Program-made: the position numbers and the translations under genes
Shown: positions 38,639 to 49,602 of the stretch, piece by piece
Layout of the letters: every line of letters starts with the position of its first letter
Numbering within the stretch: position 1 is the stretch's first letter
The notes under the pieces: generated by a model
Database searches by the model: none
What the model saw: only the letters and a program-made list of their open reading frames with translations
What the model was told of the DNA's origin: nothing
Origin: Dipylidium caninum
Taxonomy: Eukaryota; Platyhelminthes; Cestoda; Cyclophyllidea; Dipylidiidae
Direction: 5' to 3'
Length of the DNA: 64,000 bases
Assembly (NCBI GenBank): GCA_017562135.1
Contig: QEYB01001152.1
Span: forward strand, 682,001-746,000

Positions 38639-39540
38639 GAGTGTCCGTATTGCGTGGAAATGTGAGACTCTAAAAAAAGGAATTGGCGAGCATTATGAAT
38701 ATGAGGCATATAAATACAGGACCCACAAGTATTAGTTTCAAAAAACGACATCACCAAGACACGTCACTAGTGGTTACTACACTCAACTGAAAAGGGTTTT
38801 CCCGAATTTCAGGAAATATTGATTAGTCTGGGTTAAGTGCTCACAAGTGAATATGAGGCAGGGTTAAAAGCTCCTGGGCATAAGGTACTGAATGTAAACG
38901 CACCGCGATTGAGGTTAGTGATTGCGCGCTATTTGGGCATTGAGGTAATGGGTTATTGGACATAGGCGCAATGGCAAGCATTAGAGTCGTTTGCAAATGG
39001 TTTAGGCGTCTCTATTTCCGCATTTATGACAATATTTAAAGTTATTTCGTAAGTGCGATAAAGTGCCGTGCAATTTTAAAGCTTAATGGAAGTGAGATGA
39101 TTGATCGACAGCTTAGAATATATACGAACGTTATTTCACATCATGCACGTAGCAGCTGTAAGAAAATCTTACATTTTAGCGGCCTTGCATAGACTATACA
39201 TATTCCGGAATATATACCGCTGAGACCCTAATTTCATGCGGTTGATAACATTTAGTTTTCCACGTTATTCGGCAAAGCCCTTCCTTTATTCGATGGGATT
39301 TACAATCAAAACGTTCGAGGCAAGAAAATGAAATACACAACGCGGCACAAATTCAGCAAAAATTCCATTTTGTGCAATTTTCGCAACTTGACCAAGCAAA
39401 TATTTTGGCGCCGTTGTAATCCTCTTCATCCTCTTGCTTAATATCTTTTAAGCGGCTCTTACTTAATGACGTAGAACAGGGCGCCTTTTTTTACTGTAGC
39501 GCGCTAGTGATTCTACCTTTCTTCCTCCCTGTCCTTGGAC
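38639..39540. other. Divergent promoter region, GOLT1 and STT3
   Basis: About 900 nt between the two start codons with no coding segment. It probably contains both promoters. Confidence 0.45.
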
Positions 39541-42500
39541 ATGCGGTCTTTAGTATTTTCTTCTCACAAAAAACAACAATCTCTCTTGCTGATCTTGTCC
39601 CTTTGTTTGTCGGGCATCATCGGTAACGCATTGTACTTTGCTATTGCGATAGCTTTTTCAACGAGGCTTTTCTCAGTTTTACGATTCGAGTCAATGATAC
39701 ACGAATTTGATCCTTATTTCAATTATCGAACTACGAAGTACATGACAGAGGAAGGCTTTTACAAGTTCCATGATTGGTTTGACGACATGGCTTGGTATCC
39801 GCTGGGCCGCATTATCGGTGGAACTATTTATCCCGGGTTAATGATGACTGCTACTTTATTCTATCGGCTTTTTCACCTGCTTAACCTCAGTGTAGATATC
39901 CGCAACGTCTGCGTCTTTCTGGCTCCTGCATTTTCTTGGTTCGTCATTAGTTTATAAGTTGAATTGTAGCTTCACCGTTTTCGTTACATTCCTTCTTACT
40001 AAAGAAGCAGTGGATTTGTCATCGGCTCTCGTAGCTTCGGCAATGATCTCCATTGTGCCTGGTTACACTAGCCGGTCAGTGGCGGGTTCTTTTGATAACG
40101 AGGGCATTGCTATCTTCTGTATGCTCTTAACTTTCTACTTTTGGATTAAATCTGTGAACACAGGATCCATTATATCGTCACTTCTGACTGGACTTGCTTA
40201 TTTCTACATGGTATTTTCATTAATATGATATGTTGCTCTAGGTCTCGTCTTGGGGAGGTTACGTCTTCTTGCTCAATACTATCCCATTACATGTTCTCGC
40301 CCTAATGATTTCCGGTCGCTTTTCTCATCGTATATACGTCGCTTACTCCATCGTAACTTTAATATGCGGTCAATCTAACTGTTTAGTTTTATTGTATTGG
40401 TACTCTTCTATCCATGCAAGTTAGCTTTGTTGGCTTCCTTCCGATTCTTTCCAGTGAACATATGGGGGTAACGTTTATGCAAATCTAACATTATTTTGAT
40501 TTAGGCCCTTGGGGTGTTTGGTTTATGCCAAATCTTTGCTTTTGGGAATTATTTGCGGGCGCGCACGCGGGAAGAACATTTTTATCAGATTCTTCGTTTT
40601 AGTGCTTCGACAATTGGGCTAGTTTTGTGTATTGCTGTGGCAGTTCTCTACTTTTCAGGTAATATTTGAGATATTTTCTTATAGTTAAATTATGACTTAT
40701 TAACCGTGTTTACTAATTTTAATATCCTCTAGGGAAGATTGCTCCTTGGACGGGTCGCTTTTATTCTTTATTGGATCTGAGCTACGCCAAAAATCATTTG
40801 CCAATTATTGCCTCGGTTTCCGAACATCAACCGACAACGTGGAGTTCTTACTTCTTTGATCTACACGCCATGACCGTTTTCTTTCCTGGTAATCCCCGAC
40901 TTATTTTCTGTGTTCAATGCCATTTTCTCCCTGAGTTGTGTTTAACTTGTGAGCTTTTTATATTTTCTTATTTCCGAATGGGGACTATTTTCATTGTTCT
41001 AACTTACAGTTGGCCTATATTTCTGCTTCAAAAAAATGACGGATTCAAGCATCTTCGTGATCATGTACGGTATACTCAGTGTCTACTTTTCTGTAAGTTA
41101 GTTTTTTTGTTCAAACGGTTTCTCTTTTTTCTGAGTTTGTTCTCTAGATACCCTTTTCCAATAGAATATTAATATGTATTTTTTTCGGATTCTCAATCCG
41201 CTAAGCTAAATGGAAAATTCTAGTTACCATCGTTTTGTAGGGCATAATGGTACGATTGATGCTTGTTTTGGCGCCGATTATGTGTATTCTCTCTGGCGTG
41301 GCCGTTTCGAATATTCTCCGAACTTTCATACCCAATATGACAATCGTGTCTCCGTCTTGTGATAACTTTGTATGGGGTACCAGCTCTAGCAACGCATCTT
41401 CCCAGAAACGTCTCTCTTCAGTTTATAAATCTGTGAAAAATAACTCTGGAATCATTCATTCGGACCCAACCTATCCTTTCAAAAGTCAGGTTAGTGATTA
41501 ATTTCGTTCAACTCCTTAATTTGCCCTTTGGGCATATAATTTACACATTAGCCTGTGGTGAGCATTAGCCTGTACCGTCAATACTACTTCGATTTTTGAA
41601 TTAGGTTGCCTCTGTTGTTGTTGCGGCGGTTGTAATAGTTCTGGCGCTCTACAGCCAACATTGCATTTGGGTCACATCAAACGCCTATTCTTCGCCCAGC
41701 ATTGTTATGGCTGCTCAGCGATCAAACGGTGAAACGGTTCTCTTCGATGATTATCGTGAAGCTTATTACTGGCTTCGACAAAACTCCCCTCCAGTAAGTA
41801 CAGCAATGTGATTCTATTATGGTTTATTAAGTAATTACGCTCTGCCTGATTTGAAACACTGTTGCATTATACATTTACTTTTTAAACCTCAAGGACGCCA
41901 AAATAATGTCGTGGTGGGATTATGGTTATCAGATAACTGCTATCGCAAACCGTACGGTACTGGTAGACAATAACACCTGGAATAATACTCATATCGGACG
42001 TGTAGGACAGGCAATGGCCTCTAGTGAAGAAGATGCCTATGAAATTCTTCGTGAGCTCGATGTGGACTACGTTCTAGTCATTTTTGGAGGTGCATCGTCC
42101 TACTCGTCCGATGGTATGCGCTTGCCGTGAATTTTCGTAACCTGATATTTCAAACATCAACTTGTATTTGACTAGTCGTTGAGCATTACTTATGATTTCC
42201 TAATTAATATTGGGAACCAAAAACATCCTTCTCAATGTGTGTACTTTATTGGAACCGAAACCACTCCTTGGTCTTCATTAAGAATAGCGTTTTGAAGCAG
42301 CGTGCTACCTAATGTTACAATCTCCCCCTTCAGTAAACCAATTTCTTTTAAAATTTAGATGTCAACAAGTTTCTTTGGATGGTTAGAATTGCCGGAAGTA
42401 CTGAGAAAGGGCGTCATGTTAAGGAAATGGACTATTTCAGTAAAGCTGGTGAATATCGAATTGACAAAGACGGATCACCAATTTTCCTAAATAGCCTCCT

Positions 42501-42763
42501 TTACAAAACGTCGTATTACCGATTTTGGGAAAAACTCACCTCTCCTCGTAAGCCTGAATTCTCTGTCAGTTTTTTATTGCAAATTCTCGCTTTATGTACT
42601 GTCATTTCGTATAGACCACCCCCCTGGATATGATCGAGTTAGAAACGCCGTAATCGGAAACAAGGACTTTGATTTGAAGACTTTAGAGGAAGCTTTCACC
42701 TCCGAGAATTGGATCGTCCGCATCTTCCGCGTTAAAAAGCTTCTTAACCGCGGCCACGCGTAG
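39541..42763 (+). CDS. STT3: STT3, catalytic subunit of oligosaccharyltransferase
   Basis: Twelve exons: 39541-39938, 39970-40210, 40242-40352, 40387-40467, 40505-40658, 40733-40888, 41010-41092, 41241-41489, 41605-41793, 41894-42113, 42359-42547, 42615-42763; phases close to 739 residues. STT3 moves the lipid-linked glycan to Asn-X-Ser/Thr sites in the ER lumen. Visible signatures are EFDPYFNYR with the first-loop acidic site, [22 protein letters not shown], and [10 protein letters not shown] with the WWDYG acceptor-binding motif at about residues 561-565, followed by [11 protein letters not shown] and [11 protein letters not shown]. The length and a serine-rich insert in exon 8 place it between human STT3A (705) and STT3B (826), and the similarity is closer to STT3B by eye. 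The first four introns are 31, 31, 34 and 37 nt; later ones are 67-245 nt. The ATG at 39541 was chosen over an upstream TTG. Confidence 0.97.
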
Positions 42764-43192
42764 CCATGTCCTCCCCCTCCTTTTAACCGCATGCCAATTT
42801 GTACATCCATTCATCCAAAATGAGTATTTTTCACTTGTGCCTTACATTCACAATGTTATTCACTGACGCCTATCAAGTGGTAAAATGCACAAGATAACTG
42901 ATTAGCTAGACCGAATTTAACCTGCCTCAATAGGATACAGAACCGAGACAACTTTGCCACATTAAATGTCACAAGAATAAATGCGAACATAATGGCAGCG
43001 AAACTCGGCTTCACCAAATATATCCAACCTGTCAGGGACACAGCTGGAGAAGACATGTACAGAGATCCGATCCACAAAAAGTAATTTGAGTCCGCCCTTA
43101 CTTATCAGAGCGTTTAGTATGAAAGCAAGTAATAAAGTGGACACAATTGGCTGTGGCTCTAGCGAATTCACGGCTTGTCGTCACACCAGTGA
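42764..43192. other. Convergent 3' flanks of STT3 and TRAM
   Basis: An AATAAA at 42976-42981 (+) may end the STT3 transcript. On the minus strand a hydrophobic frame preceded by an acceptor-like CTCCAG (about 43045-42940) looks membrane-like but has no partner and lies after the TRAM stop. Confidence 0.4.
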
Positions 43193-44733
43193 TTACTGTG
43201 ACTTCTGTTTCTTCTGTTTGATATTGTTATTGTAGTTCGAAATCTCTTTCGACTCCTCATGCTTGCCTGGAAATAGATATCAAAAGGAGTAAGAATAGGA
43301 TGATAGTCGGCTAATACGTCAAAAATATAAAGCCACCTTTTTTTTGCAGCTTCTCCTTGCGTCTGTGGAGATCATTGTTTGTAATATACACACTATTCGC
43401 ATGTTGCTGAGCTTTCCTTTCTCGCATTTTGGTAAAGTGATAGTTGATGAAAATCCACACCATGTGAGCTTGAGTAAGGAGCATAAACATCATGCAGTTC
43501 AGTCTATAAACAGTCCCAATGGAAATTAATCAGGAATTCATAAAACAGAAGGCTAAAAAAGAATGAACGGAATTACCGAATGAGCCAAGTGTTGTAATTT
43601 CCACTAGCAATATTCATGGTTGAGATACTATGCTGCGGTAAACCATAGCTATGAATGTCAAATAAGGAATGGTCTTACTAAAAAGTAAGGAAAGCCAGTA
43701 CGGAGGAAAGAATGCGTGAAATGATATACAAACCGTTGTAAGCCGCGAACCTATATGGAATTACCACAAAGTAGAGTTTACCCGAGGTTGACCATAGCCA
43801 CATAGCCATAGAATTTCATTAAGCGCGAAAAGTGGAAGAATGAATCAGTTACATAATGCAAAATCAGCAAAACCATAGTGAGTTTAGAAAAGCTAAAACA
43901 TTACAACGTTGTTCGCAAATTACTTCATAAAGTATCCTGCGGTAACTCCAATGAGGAATAGTGAAGAATAAAACACCCGATTTGGGACTTCAGATCTTTT
44001 AACTTTTTGGAAATAGAGTTCTGGAAAATTATGTAACCAATAGCTTATCTAAAATTTCACTAGTAAATAACCAAGCGTACCTGAACAATGAAGAACACCT
44101 TGATCCAGAAAGGCATGATAGCATGTGGATATGCTGACCATAGCCCATCAAGACTTGTCAAGAATCGTTCATTTATAAGAGCATAAACACCCCAGTAAAT
44201 GGAAAATATGTAAAAGAAGAGAAGTTGACCAGATTCGTTGAACTTGGATTGCATGAATCGCGGAAGATGAAGTCTTTTTGATACCTTCTACAAAAATATA
44301 ATATACTCCCAACTTACGTCTAGCACATATTCTTGTATAACAGCATGAACTATTATGCAAATCAACGTATAAAAGAAAACAGCCAGAAGATCGTACCTTC
44401 CAGTCGTATACATAATGTCTGACATGCTATCAACCTCCCCTATTCGAGGAATTACATGGCCAGTAAACAGTGAACGTACTCTCAGTGCTTGCATTATGCT
44501 GCATTGAAATAAATAGTGATGCAGCGCGTGACGGTCCCTTAAGGAGAAAAAAAAGTGTATTTAGTACGAAAAAAAGGTAATTCTCAGAGGTAAAGTAGTA
44601 CATGTCTTACCGGAAATAACATGCCTCCAATGAAGATCATTGCAATGACGCTAATTATGTCCCCATGATTCGTAATTATAAAGTCATGCGAAAAATAGGA
44701 GGTATTCTTGTTCTTCCTCTTCGGCACCGGCAT
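43193..44733 (-). CDS. TRAM1: TRAM, translocating chain-associated membrane protein
   Basis: Ten exons: 44733-44611, 44537-44480, 44439-44318, 44287-44081, 44048-43924, 43892-43782, 43750-43679, 43648-43577, 43503-43337, 43266-43193; phases close to 376 residues (human TRAM1 374). TRAM sits beside the Sec61 channel in the ER and assists insertion of nascent chains; it contains a TLC domain. Visible are SHDFIITNHGDIIS, a luminal NAS glycosylation site matching human NVT, IVHAVIQEYVLD, SKFNESGQL, SYWLHNFPELYFQK, LLILHYVTDSFFHFSRL, and a lysine-rich cytosolic tail ending KKQKSQ. Six of nine introns are 30-40 nt, which is why no long open frame is visible in the raw sequence. The stop of the same-strand ERMARD gene lies 204 nt before this ATG. 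Confidence 0.96.
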
Positions 44734-44937
44734 TTCCCGCGACCAAAACCTCTTGCCCAAGTGGCAATGCGTGTACAATAACTTTGCTCAGTAGCTCATA
44801 CAAACAACCAAACTGTATTATTCCAATCACTTTCCATTCGTCTCCGCTTACTCAGTATAACACAGCACAGGCACGTCGCCCTTTAATAAAATTTAACTCG
44901 ATGTTCCTTATATTGCGTATGTCTTGGAAGAAATAAT

Positions 44938-47900
44938 TTATCTTTCATGTAGCCACTCCAATATGGCTGGTGTCACCCGCCCCACATGACCAACTCCTGC
45001 ATCCCCATCGTTTTTCTGCTGGTTAATAACAAACACGCTCTCCCCTTTCTTTAGCAAAACTCTGTAATCGTAGCCCATCATCAATACCTCCCAGCGCATG
45101 AGAAAGAAATGCAGCTGAATCAGGCGACGCTTTATTGACGTAAAAAAGAAATAAAACTGATGCGATTTAGAACAAACAATTCCTGATATCGCAGAAGCAC
45201 GTCGTCCGGACAAAGTCATTAGCAACATTACGGTTACAGTACTATGGAAGCGGGATTCTGAAAGCCCTCAAAACACGTCCAACCTCATGGTCCCCTTTAT
45301 TTCCAAGCGCTGATGTTAATTTGTCCGCGAGGCTGACAAATTTGTTTACAAGAACGTGGTAATTTTCCGGGAGATTAAAAGTGTAAATTGCATCACTTTC
45401 ATTAGAAATGAAAGCGCCCGAAAACCAAGTGTTCCATATTCCCGATTTGTGGCAACAGCAGAGAACAATAACAGAAAGTACGGATATGAGCTGTGGGACA
45501 ATAACATCGCAGAAACGGTCCGCATTATTTCTCTCCTTTAATTTATCCCTGTGCGGAACTGATTCATACTTGCCTCCGGACTAAAAGCAATGATATAGTA
45601 GATTAATAAAGTAAATAACTGTAAGTTTTATAATGGCCCAAAAGGTCATAAAGGGGGCACGCTTCTTAGCAAACCTCGTTCTCATTCAATGGATTAATGC
45701 AAAATTTGGGGATATAACGGAAACAATTGTCAAAAAAGTGCGAAAATATAAAGTATACGGTGTTAAACGTAGGACTTCATTATGCAAAGTTCTTTTCGTT
45801 AAAACCCTGACTTCAAATGAGTAGTCGTAAATTTAAAACCAACAGCTAAACGCTGAATAGATCTCAGCGCCAAAGAAACAATCGAAATGAATAAGTTAAT
45901 GCAACAAAGGTGAAATTGTGTTTATATAAGAGCGCCTCCACAGACATCTGTTTTATGTTGCAAATTTTAATAACTTACGGAATAAAACAAGGAGTACCGA
46001 TCGAAAGCTTGCTTAAGACATTCCTCTAGGCGTTGCATTAATATAACAAGTCTTTGGGCGAGTTTAAAAGGATTGTGTTTATCTTCGTAGCGAGTAACAG
46101 AAAGACTATGACTCTCCTTGCGAGAACAAAGGTAATGGGCTTTCCAGAGCCATAACCGAGATATATCTACCACTGGTAAGAATCTACTCTTAAAAAAATA
46201 CATATATAAAATTAGCAATGAAAAATGCTTAGGGGATAGATTAGATTTGTGATGGTCTGATAGCTAGGATGAGAATTACTGTAACAGTGTGTGCTTGAGG
46301 GCACAATTGGAATTTAAAGCACTCCAAAAACAGTGGAAAAAAAGAACACGAGAATAATAAGATTATACAATCACAGACCCTAATTAGGTTGAAATAAATG
46401 ACAAGTCTGTCTTGAACTAACTTTGCGATGGAGCTTACTCTAATAAGCATTCAAAAGAAAAGTTCATAGTCGACTATAACAACATTCAAAACTGGTAAAT
46501 TTACAAATATTTCCTTCTAAATTGCTCTGTGTCAAGTGGCTCATCTGAAGCTACAACAATAAAAATATTCGACCTGTCACATCACTAAAGATTACCATCC
46601 TACAATACTTCTTTTTCGTTGTCATGTTTGTTGAATTTCTACCATGACGATCATGAGTATCCATCTAATGCTCTATAAGGGGATGCTAGATGAATCCCGA
46701 TATGTTCATTTAATCCTGTTTTACTTCAGAATAAAACTAACAGTAGTGAAAGGAAAAAACTAATCAAATTCTTACAGCGTCCTCCATCGAATGAAGTAAA
46801 GCACCATCCATTTCAGGTAGTTGTTGAAACCAGGATCGAGCATAGAACCACAAATTGGGGCGAGATTTACATATGACAGCCATTTCTGAGACCACTCGAT
46901 AAAAAGAAGCCCATGCAGACCACAGCCCACATGCTTTCGCCGCGTAACGGGCTAGCGGATTAAATGTGTCCGGTCTCACATCGAGAGTACGAATTATTAA
47001 AGCAGTTTTGCCCAATTTTACGTGATTTATAAGTAGAAAAATACAGAATTCAAGACGCCGGGCAATGCCCTCCCAGAAAACACAATCGGATGAGGACTTA
47101 TCAAAGAGTTCACCATGAGCAAGTCGTTCCCCTAGCCTTGGTCCTTCCTGTGCACAAAAGATACCACCAAGGAGAAGCAAATTAAATGAACCAATCGAAT
47201 GCTCAAACATCATCCACTCATCCAAACTAATGGGCCTCAGATTAGACTTGTATAATTGCATCTTGAGAATCCCGTTCAAAGTCAAAAAAAATCTCTTTTC
47301 CGACGTGAGTACACCATCAGGCCAGTTTATTACTCGACAAAATTCATTTCGAAGAAATGAAACGATGCAGAGTACTCCAAGACATGAGGCATCAAAATAT
47401 CTACGGTTTGAAAATAATCTGACAAAAGACTTCAAGAAAACAAGATTTATATTTCCAGGTGCTTGAAGGGCAGGCAAATAATTGTCATTCGGCACTAATT
47501 CCATTGATAATATCCTAAAGCATTCAGCAAGCTTCGATTGGACAGCTATTGGTTTATCAAGAGAGCTTAACAGCTGTTCGTCTATAGACAGAACTAGAGA
47601 AAAGAGAAAATATAGCAGGGATTGAGGGATTTCGTCTTCGAAGTCCGTAGGGGAAACAAACCCATGCCAAAAGAGATTACGCAAATTGAGAGAAGTAACG
47701 GGACCGAATAGAATTTTTAGAATAAGGCGAGTAGGAGTATTGAGAAGTGCACACAGATGCTGATCGTCTAAGACGGCAGAAAAATGATTATGCACATTCC
47801 CATTTTTGTCCACGAGAAGACGTGTAATAGAGAAATCCAACATTGATATAAGCTGCAGCGTAGACACGAACTTGTCAATGTTGGTTTGACTTAAAATAGA

Positions 47901-48221
47901 ATTTCGAAGTCTCACAAAGTGCGATGACATATTAAGCCAACTCAGTGAACAGTCATTAAAATGAAACGCATCAACGTAAAAATTTTCCATACAGAGACGC
48001 ATTGTGTGAGCAATAGACCGAATCGCTGAATAATAGTCTTCTTTTTCGACAAAATCTTGGAGATGCAAAGTAATGTTGTCCATGACAAGAAAACCATCAC
48101 TGGTTACACATGGACAGTTTCTCTCATTAGGTGGCAATACCTCGTCGCAACGACATGCCCGAAAAAGGTCTTTGGCTCGAGATGAGAGAAAACTGTTGGG
48201 GTAAAAAACTGACTCCGATGA
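44938..48221 (-). CDS. ERMARD: ERMARD (DUF4209) protein, with frame break near 3' end
   Basis: Model: 48221-46776 (one 482-codon exon, opened by a CTTTTAG acceptor), 46550-46505, 46172-45979, 45580-45350, 45241-44938. About 740 residues; human ERMARD has 678. The LNLRNLFWHGF segment matches the DUF4209 signature, and FNLLLLGG, QEGPRLGERLAHGEL and the C-terminal membrane-like region follow human ERMARD order. ERMARD is an ER-membrane protein implicated in RNA degradation and cortical development; its molecular role is unknown. The fourth exon starts in a frame matching LISVLSVIV and must finish in another frame (FSAVATNREYGTLGF) to match and to join the last exon, so one extra base or a two-base loss lies near 45455-45475. 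Exon 46550-46505 is tentative. The 5' exon with the start codon was not identified. Confidence 0.8.
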
Positions 48222-49602
48222 CTAAAAGCATAGATAAAAAACGGGGTAATTTTTCTTTCCGCAAAAGCCAAAACTGATGTAGAACGACCCAACTATAACA
48301 ATGCTAGAAATCAAAATGTAAAAAAATACGAGGGGCTTGTGTGTTCAATTGAATAAAGTGAAATGAAATATTCAAATGTACCTCTAATAGCTTAGGTTAG
48401 AGCAAGACCATAAAAATTTAAAACACATATAACGTCTGAACTCGAAAATGAGTCCTATTCTGAAGGCAATTTTGCAATATCGCAACTAAAAGCGTTTAAA
48501 ATTAAATGGAGAGTGTCAACTGAATAAAGAGGAGTTTCTACACGGCCTTGTGGTATGAGACGTGCAGTTATTAAGGAGCGTTATGGCAACTCGAATGGCG
48601 AAAGAGTTCACCAAAGCAGATAGAGGCGCCTGTGTTAATCGTCAGAAGGGAAAACGATGACAAACTGACCGACATGTGACCGGGTAATTCCTCTAGCATT
48701 CATATAAGCCGCTTGATTTAATGCAATATTAACATGTAGTCTTCACATAAATTTTTCATGCAAGGGACAAGAATTAATCATTCTTAAAAATTATAAGGAA
48801 TATATATATATTTTTAAAAAAACTTTGAAATCAGTGCGCGACTTAATGATGTTCGGACACCGTATATTCTTCGATTTGCCTCTCTGATATCGTTTCACGA
48901 TATCCCACTCACCCCTTCGTTCAAAATAAAGTTGGATTTTCAATGGTTTTAATTGCAGGATCGGTGATCGTTAGACGCGAGCGCCCTTTATAATGTCATC
49001 ATTATAAATGACATTATGACCTAACCATGTTTGTAACTATTCAGCATAATAAGTACAATTTTTTTTGTGCTTTGAGAGTTATTATTTTTTGCGGCCTTAT
49101 TTCCTACCATTACGTTTTTGTTCGTCTTTGACCTTGAAAGAAGGCGCGATTTTTCGGCTCGTTTTTCTTGCGCTTTCGCAGTCTGTCGGGGTGCACATGC
49201 GTTCAATCGGGAAGGTGCATCATAGGCATGAGTACTTTCTTTTTAAGGCGAAAGCACGCATTATGCACCCTATTGCGGCTCCTCAAAATTTTTGCATCTG
49301 TTAATACCAACTCGAAAGTAATCCTTTCTCAATGTTTATCTATCGGCAGCCTTACACCACGTTACCCAGTATATATTTTGCGATTACTTCTTTATCTTGA
49401 GATTCACCTATTTTTTCATAGTCCCTTTCTAGTTTCATGATTTCTTTCTTGTACTTATATTTCTCACTTTCTGCCCTCCTACGTTCTTTTTGCTTGACTT
49501 TTTCCTGTTGAAATATTTATCAGCTTTTGTTATCTTTTATATAACCCGTAAATTAACCCTATAATATGCGCTGGTTTTTTGCTTTAGAAAATTTGAGGAG
49601 AA
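48222..49602. other. Divergent flank, ERMARD and furin-like gene
   Basis: No firm exon. The missing ERMARD 5' exon probably lies at the left side. Short plus-strand frames near 49065-49440 overlap each other and resemble nothing known. Confidence 0.4.
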
